NCBI GenBank assembly: GCA_947480465.1
Contig: CANKCT010000013.1
Location: 1 to 10,599, forward strand
Direction of reading: 5' to 3'
Origin: Actinomycetota bacterium
GTDB lineage: Bacteria > Actinomycetota > Actinomycetes > Nanopelagicales > Nanopelagicaceae
DNA length: 10,599 bases
Both the position numbers and the translations under genes were made by a program. Positions 6,685-10,599 of the stretch are shown one piece after another (positions within the stretch are counted from its first letter, which is position 1; each line of letters starts with the position of its first letter). The notes below the pieces were generated by a model, which worked only from the letters and a program-made list of their open reading frames with translations, ran no database searches and was not told the origin of the DNA.

Positions 6685-9135
6685 TTACGAGCGGACACGC
6701 TCGTTTGCGGGGTCAAAAAGTGGTTCTTGAGCGATTACACCTGAAGCCCACTGACCAAAAAGCTCCACCTCAACTGAGGTCCCTGGATCAGAGGTTTCAA
6801 TTGGAAGATAGGCGTACGCAATTGCTTTGTTAATCGTATAGCCCTGTCCGCCAGTTTTAATCCTTCCCACTACTTTATTGCTAATTCGAATCGGTTCTGA
6901 CCCAAACGGCACAGAAGTAATGTCATCAAAGGTTATGGCCACTAGTTTTCTCTTCAATTTTTGCTTTGCATCCAAACATGCTGATTTACCATGGAAACTC
7001 TCTTTATTTAGTGACACTGCAAAACCAAGTCCAGCCTCGTATGGATTCGTTTCAGAGTTAATCTCTCCCGCCCAAGCACGATAGCCTTTTTCAAGACGCA
7101 AGGACTCAATTGCGCGATACCCGCAAGCAATTAACCCAAAATCTTTTCCAGCATCAATTAATTTCTGCCAAAGGTTTAGTCCATCGTCAATTGATGAGTA
7201 GATCTCCCAACCAAGTTCACCAACATATGTGATTCGTGTGGCACGCACGTGGATTCCAGCAATTACGATTTCCTGTGAAGTCATAAATGGAAAGGCTGAA
7301 TGGCTTAAATCCGTGCTCGTCAAAGATTGCAAAATGGTTCTAGAGTTTGGACCCATTAATCCAAAGCACGATAAATCACGAGTTATATTTGTAATTTCCA
7401 CATTGTCAAAATTAAACTCGCGCCGCAACTTTTCTAGCCAGCCAAAATCATGCGTAGAAAAAGCAGTACCTGTAACAATCATGAACTTATCAATACCAGT
7501 TTGTGTGACTGTGTAATCTGATTCAATTCCAGCTTTACTATTGAGAGCCTGAGTATAAACAGTCTTACCAATACCTTTAACAACGTTATTTGCGCAAACA
7601 TAATTCAAGAATTCAGCGGCGCGAGCACCAGATATTTGCGCTTTGGCAAAAGATGATTCATCGAATAGTCCTGCAAAATTACGCGTCGCGAAATGTTCGA
7701 CTTGAACCGCCGAAGACCAATGTTTACCTAACCAACCTTGAGGGCGCTTGGTTTCTTCGCCCACGTTGTTTTCATAGTAATTCACGCGCTCCCATGATGC
7801 TTTTTCGCCAAAAATGGCACCGTTTTCTTTGTGCCACTCGTACACCGGAGAAGTTAATTTTGGCCGCGCGCTGGCTCGCTCTTCACCTGGATAATGAATG
7901 TCATAGTACTGCTCGTAATTTTCAGTAATACGTTTCAGTGTGAAATCAGGGGATTCATACGATGCGCCAAAACGTTTAATATCCATATGCCATAAGTCCA
8001 TTGTGGGCTCACCGGCAACAATCCATTCAGCTACAACTTTGCCAATTCCTCCTGCACCAGCAATTCCATGAGCACAAAAACCTGCAGCGACAAAGAATCC
8101 ACCGACTGAAGTTTCTCCTAAACAAAACTCATTATCTGGCGTAAAGCCTTCGGGGCCGTTGATGAAGTTCTTTATTCCAACTTCAGCCATCTTTGGTACA
8201 CGACGTTGAGAAGCCTCTGCTATATCGTAAAAACGATCCCAATCATCAGGTAATAACATTGAGTTGAAATTTGCTGGAATATCATCAATTGAATTGTAAT
8301 CAGCAGACCAAGCTTGGGATTTTCTTTCATATCCACCCATTAATAATCCTGAAACTTCTTGCCGGAAGTAAATTAAATTATCCGGATCTCGAAGTGATGG
8401 CAAAAATGGTGCATCCTCTTCCATGAAATTATCTGTGATTAGATATTGATGACTCATGGGGACAATGGGAATTCGAACTCCAACCATTCGTCCGATCTGT
8501 GGTGCGTACATTCCACCGCAATTAACGACGATGTCACATTCAATTTCACCTTTATCGGTAACGACACTGCTAACTCGCCCACTTTTTGTTTTGATTTCAA
8601 GCACGCGCGTGTGAGTGAAAATCTGTACGCCATTTTTTCGTGCGCCTGCGGCCAACGCCATAGCAAGTTGTGATGGATCAACTTGTCCATCAGATGTCAT
8701 ATAACAAGCCCCAACAACACCTTCTAGATCTATTAGTGGGAATAGGTTTTGGGCCTCTTGAGGTGAAATCTCATGTAAATTAAGCCCAAAGCTCTTGGCC
8801 CAACCAATCTGACGTCTAATCTCCTGCATACGCTCGGGGGTTGAAGCCAGTTTGATACTGCCGCATTCTCGCCAGCTGGGTGGAGTGTCGGTGGCTTGAA
8901 GTTTTCGGTAAAGGTCAACGGAGTGCATGTTCATCAAGGTCAGAGTTGGATCCGCTCGGAGTTGGCCAACTAAACCTGCACTATGAAAAGTCGATCCACT
9001 CGTCAGTTCGTTACGGTCTAAGAGGATCACATCTTTTTCGCCCAGTTCGGCAAGATGATAAGCCACCGATGTTCCGCCAACGCCGCCGCCAATAATGACT
9101 ATTTTTGCTCTCGTTGGAACTACTGACATGGACAC
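6685..9135 (-). CDS. Dimethylglycine/sarcosine-dehydrogenase-like FAD oxidoreductase with folate-binding T-protein module
   Basis: Predicted to oxidise an N-methylated glycine or related amine and hand the one-carbon unit to tetrahydrofolate in the cytosol. The 816 residues show the full DMGDH/SARDH architecture. A DAO-type FAD domain (about 10-390) has the dinucleotide motif IIGGGVGGTS (14-23) and, at its end, FTPDNEFCLGE with FVAAGFCAHGIAGAGG. A linker of the FAO_M type follows (about 391-445), then a GCV_T aminomethyltransferase-like domain (about 450-700) and its C-terminal barrel (about 727-805). H51 in SGSTFHSAGL matches the histidine that carries covalent FAD in DMGDH and SARDH. D540 in KAGIESDYTV matches the folate-domain catalytic aspartate. 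TYVGELGWEIY and SLRLEKGYRAW are further T-protein signatures. The start is GTG at 9133-9135 (leaderless geometry) or ATG at 9127-9129, two codons later. The substrate is uncertain; no other betaine or sarcosine genes are present. It is divergent from the kinase gene. Confidence 0.9.
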   Translation of the reverse strand: MSMSVVPTRAKIVIIGGGVGGTSVAYHLAELGEKDVILLDRNELTSGSTFHSAGLVGQLRADPTLTLMNMHSVDLYRKLQATDTPPSWRECGSIKLASTPERMQEIRRQIGWAKSFGLNLHEISPQEAQNLFPLIDLEGVVGACYMTSDGQVDPSQLAMALAAGARKNGVQIFTHTRVLEIKTKSGRVSSVVTDKGEIECDIVVNCGGMYAPQIGRMVGVRIPIVPMSHQYLITDNFMEEDAPFLPSLRDPDNLIYFRQEVSGLLMGGYERKSQAWSADYNSIDDIPANFNSMLLPDDWDRFYDIAEASQRRVPKMAEVGIKNFINGPEGFTPDNEFCLGETSVGGFFVAAGFCAHGIAGAGGIGKVVAEWIVAGEPTMDLWHMDIKRFGASYESPDFTLKRITENYEQYYDIHYPGEERASARPKLTSPVYEWHKENGAIFGEKASWERVNYYENNVGEETKRPQGWLGKHWSSAVQVEHFATRNFAGLFDESSFAKAQISGARAAEFLNYVCANNVVKGIGKTVYTQALNSKAGIESDYTVTQTGIDKFMIVTGTAFSTHDFGWLEKLRREFNFDNVEITNITRDLSCFGLMGPNSRTILQSLTSTDLSHSAFPFMTSQEIVIAGIHVRATRITYVGELGWEIYSSIDDGLNLWQKLIDAGKDFGLIACGYRAIESLRLEKGYRAWAGEINSETNPYEAGLGFAVSLNKESFHGKSACLDAKQKLKRKLVAITFDDITSVPFGSEPIRISNKVVGRIKTGGQGYTINKAIAYAYLPIETSDPGTSVEVELFGQWASGVIAQEPLFDPANERVRS
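6688..6703 (-). terminator. Hairpin at the 3' end of the oxidoreductase gene
   Basis: CGAGCG and CGCTCG form a six-pair GC-rich stem with a TGTC loop inside the last codons, immediately before the TAA. No U-tract follows, so intrinsic termination is doubtful; it may instead protect the mRNA 3' end. Confidence 0.25.
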
Positions 9136-9151
9136 GTGTGAAATGTATCCT
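9123..9151 (+). promoter_or_regulatory. Leaderless promoter of the kinase gene
   Basis: CTGACA (9123-9128, five of six to TTGACA), a 17-bp spacer, TATCCT (9146-9151, TANNNT) and then 6 bp to ATG 9158. This is the best-formed promoter in the window. Its -35 lies inside the oxidoreductase coding region, and its -10 overlaps the -10 of the opposite promoter by two bases. Confidence 0.6.
9132..9139. repeat. 8-bp palindrome ACACGTGT in the shared promoter
   Basis: A perfect palindrome that spans the oxidoreductase GTG start and lies within the spacer of the kinase promoter. It is well placed to be an operator controlling both genes. No regulator gene is in the window. Confidence 0.3.
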
Positions 9152-9171
9152 GAACTGATGAACGATGCCAG
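9142..9171 (-). promoter_or_regulatory. Promoter of the oxidoreductase gene, overlapping the kinase promoter
   Basis: On the minus strand, CTGGCA (9166-9171, four of six to TTGACA), an 18-bp spacer and TACATT (9142-9147, TANNNT) are followed by 6 bp to the GTG. The -35 lies inside the kinase coding region. Confidence 0.5.
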
Positions 9172-10072
9172 TGCATTGGAAAGTGAGTTCGCTCAGCTCT
9201 TCGACAAGGTAGAGCGCCTGCGGTCTCGCACCTCAATTAACGAACTCTCAGGTGGGTTAACCAATAGAAACTTCCTTATTGAAACACCAGATAATAAATA
9301 TGTCGCGCGAGTTTCTAGTAATTCGTCGTCTCTTCTTTCCATAGATCGAGGGTCTGAGTTCATCAACTCAACTATTGCTGGAAAAGGCAAGGTTGGTGCC
9401 CAAGTTCTTGATTACCTACCCGGTGAAGGGTTACTGCTGATCTCTTACATTCAAGGTAAAACTTTTGAGGCAAGTGATGTTGGAAATAATCTGCATCGTA
9501 TAGCAACGAGTCTGCGCAACTTACACAAACTTGATGCTTTTGATCACGAGTTCAATATGTTTAATACTCAAGAAAACTATCAAAAAATAGTTCAGGGTCA
9601 GGGATTTCAATTACCTGAAGGCTACTTGGATTTTGCACCACAAGTTAGTGAGATTAAAAAGGCTTTCACGGTTCTATTCGAAGGGCTTGTGCCTTGCAAT
9701 AATGATTTATTGCCCGGAAACTTCATTGATGATGGAGAAAAAATCTGGTTAATTGACTATGAATATTCGGGCAATAACGATGCCTGCTTTGAGATTGGTA
9801 ATGTTTGGGCTGAGGCGTTTTTATCCATTGAAGCTCTTGAAGATTTAGTCACGGCGTATTACGGGCATTACCGAGCTGACAAAATTGCGCGTGCTTGGTT
9901 GTGGGCACTCATGGCAAAGTACGGCTGGACATTGTGGGCCTCTATTCAATCCTCAGTTTCAGATATCGATTTTGATTTCTGGGAGTGGGGAATGTCTAAA
10001 TATGATCTTGCACGTAGTGAATTTACAAGCCAGTACTTCAAAAAAGCATTGGTGCAAGTAACTGAGAAATAA
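9158..10072 (+). CDS. Choline-kinase/APH-family phosphotransferase
   Basis: Soluble ATP-dependent kinase of the choline/ethanolamine kinase (aminoglycoside phosphotransferase fold) family, 304 residues from this start. Motifs: the nucleotide-loop segment LSGGLTNRNF (30-39), IDR..E (62-67), then the catalytic loop CNNDLLPGNF (180-189) with D183 and N188, and the metal-binding IDYEY with D200. Families of this fold usually have His two residues before the catalytic Asp (HxD); here that position is N181. The usual LIDWEY tryptophan is Tyr. The substrate is not readable: choline, ethanolamine or another amino alcohol is plausible from the fold and the adjacent methylamine-type oxidoreductase. ATG 9158 was chosen because a -35/-10 pair ends 6 bp before it and it leaves the usual 30 or so residues before GGLTN. 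In-frame ATGs at 9095, 9128 and 9143 would overlap the oxidoreductase or its promoter. A terminator follows the stop directly. Confidence 0.82.
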   Translation: MNDASALESEFAQLFDKVERLRSRTSINELSGGLTNRNFLIETPDNKYVARVSSNSSSLLSIDRGSEFINSTIAGKGKVGAQVLDYLPGEGLLLISYIQGKTFEASDVGNNLHRIATSLRNLHKLDAFDHEFNMFNTQENYQKIVQGQGFQLPEGYLDFAPQVSEIKKAFTVLFEGLVPCNNDLLPGNFIDDGEKIWLIDYEYSGNNDACFEIGNVWAEAFLSIEALEDLVTAYYGHYRADKIARAWLWALMAKYGWTLWASIQSSVSDIDFDFWEWGMSKYDLARSEFTSQYFKKALVQVTEK

Positions 10073-10104
10073 AAAAACCCGCCGCTTTCGCGACGGGCTC
10101 TTTT
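10071..10104. terminator. Bidirectional intrinsic terminator between the kinase gene and rplI
   Basis: Arms 10078-10085 and 10090-10097 enclose a four-base loop. Read on the minus strand (rplI), the RNA stem is eight pairs including one U-G wobble, with a GAAA tetraloop and seven U after it. Read on the plus strand (kinase gene), the stem has a C-A mismatch and only a CUC-UUUU tail, so it is weaker. The seven A residues include the kinase stop codon. Confidence 0.85.
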
Positions 10105-10113
10105 AAATAAGTA

Positions 10114-10560
10114 TTATTCAGCGGCAACGATAATTGTTGCTGTAGCAACTATGTTGTGACCAAGTGAGATTTTAACCGAGTGGTTTCCAACCTTCTTGAT
10201 ATGTCCAGGGGTCTTAATCGCATGGCGATCAATATCCAAACCAACTGCAGCCTTAATGGCTGTTGCCACATCTTTATCTGTGACTGAACCGAACAAGACA
10301 CCTTTTGCTCCGACCTTTACTTTTGCGGTAATGGTCGCAGCTTCAATCTTTGCCTTGATCTCTTTTGCGTGGTCGATATCGCGTACTTCACGAGCAGATC
10401 GCGCGCGGCGAATGCTCTGAATCTGCTTTTCTCCACCAAGTGACCATGCAATTGCATTTCCATTTGGAACTAAGAAGTTGCGTGCGAAGCCATCTTTAAC
10501 AGTTACAACATCGCCTGCAGCGCCGAGGCCTGCAACTTCACGAGTAAGGATGAGTTTCAT
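10114..10560 (-). CDS. rplI: 50S ribosomal protein bL9
   Basis: Large-subunit ribosomal protein bL9, 148 residues, the normal length. The N-terminal rRNA-binding domain begins MKLILTREVAGLGAAGDVVTVKDGFARNFLVP, matching the L9 signature, with the family's GLG..GD..V..G.ARN.L.P spacing. A long charged connecting helix (about 41-76) leads to the C-terminal domain, which includes GVLFGSVTDKDV (86-97). The ATG at 10558-10560 is preceded by AAGGGG on the minus strand (10569-10574), 8 bp upstream, which overlaps the rpsR stop codon. It lies 12 bp downstream of rpsR, consistent with the rpsF-ssb-rpsR-rplI operon. Transcription ends at the strong terminator just downstream, so dnaB is not part of this unit. 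Confidence 0.97.
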   Translation of the reverse strand: MKLILTREVAGLGAAGDVVTVKDGFARNFLVPNGNAIAWSLGGEKQIQSIRRARSAREVRDIDHAKEIKAKIEAATITAKVKVGAKGVLFGSVTDKDVATAIKAAVGLDIDRHAIKTPGHIKKVGNHSVKISLGHNIVATATIIVAAE

Positions 10561-10568
10561 GAAAGATT

Positions 10569-10574
10569 CCCCTT
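10569..10574 (-). promoter_or_regulatory. Shine-Dalgarno sequence of rplI
   Basis: The minus strand reads AAGGGG, 8 bp before the rplI ATG. It overlaps the rpsR stop codon (10573-10575), which suggests translational coupling. Confidence 0.7.
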
Positions 10575-10599
10575 ACTTCGCTGAAGATGTGTAAGGAAG
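10573..10599 (-). CDS. rpsR: 30S ribosomal protein bS18, C-terminal tail only
   Basis: The window edge cuts this gene. The minus strand from 10599 reads LPYTSSAK and then TAA (10573-10575), in frame with the edge. The recalled actinobacterial bS18 C-terminus (…LLPFTSS plus basic residue) is nearly the same, and rpsR is the expected gene directly upstream of rplI. Only eight residues are present, so identification rests on this tail, the 12-bp spacing and synteny. Confidence 0.8.
   Translation of the reverse strand, partial: LPYTSSAK

Noticed and set aside
9095..9157. N-terminal extension of the kinase gene from ATG 9095 (or 9128, 9143)
   Set aside because: It would run through the oxidoreductase start and both promoters, the extra residues resemble no family N-terminus, and a well-formed promoter ends 6 bp before ATG 9158.
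1..10599. tRNA genes, CRISPR arrays, insertion sequences, attachment sites
   Set aside because: No cloverleaf-like sequence, regularly spaced repeats, transposase-like protein or terminal inverted repeats were found on either strand.

Overview
The window reads as chromosomal DNA of a small-genome, AT-leaning actinobacterium, most likely a freshwater planktonic lineage of the Nanopelagicales (acI) kind. Evidence: the dCTP deaminase and the large acyl-CoA dehydrogenase look like their Mycobacterium tuberculosis counterparts (the bifunctional Dcd and FadE5, compared from memory). The rpsR-rplI and dnaB genes lie in the usual actinobacterial order, yet base composition is well below that of most Actinobacteria (judged by eye, not computed). 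Spacing is very tight, and several genes appear to be read from leaderless promoters. The lineage assignment is inference.

Left part (1-2195): three minus-strand genes. These are the membrane metalloprotease HtpX, a LemA protein 5 bp upstream of it (a probable two-gene unit), and dcd. A 100-bp divergent promoter region separates dcd from the plus-strand genes. Middle (2196-4957): a FadE5-type acyl-CoA dehydrogenase followed 17 bp later by a ten-helix EamA-family exporter. This pair converges on dnaB (4964-6412, minus). The two stop codons share a 12-bp palindrome, and no terminator is visible there.

Upstream of dnaB is a 272-bp non-coding stretch, the largest in the window. It contains a helically phased array of DnaA-box-like sites, one matching TTATCCACA exactly, plus short perfect palindromes. 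Next comes a divergent pair: a dimethylglycine/sarcosine-dehydrogenase-like flavoprotein fused to a folate-binding T-protein module (6685-9135, minus) and a choline-kinase-like phosphotransferase (9158-10072, plus). Only 22 bp separate them, and their predicted promoters overlap on opposite strands. The right end holds rplI and the last codons of rpsR (both minus), closed off by a bidirectional terminator.

Functionally, the ribosomal/replication core (rpsR, rplI, dnaB, dcd) is interrupted by an accessory cassette for N-methylated amine or amino-alcohol metabolism. The flavoprotein would oxidatively remove an N-methyl group and pass the one-carbon unit to tetrahydrofolate. The kinase would phosphorylate an amino alcohol or related substrate. 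This cassette, with its overlapping divergent promoters, and the DnaA-box array are the two features most worth following up.
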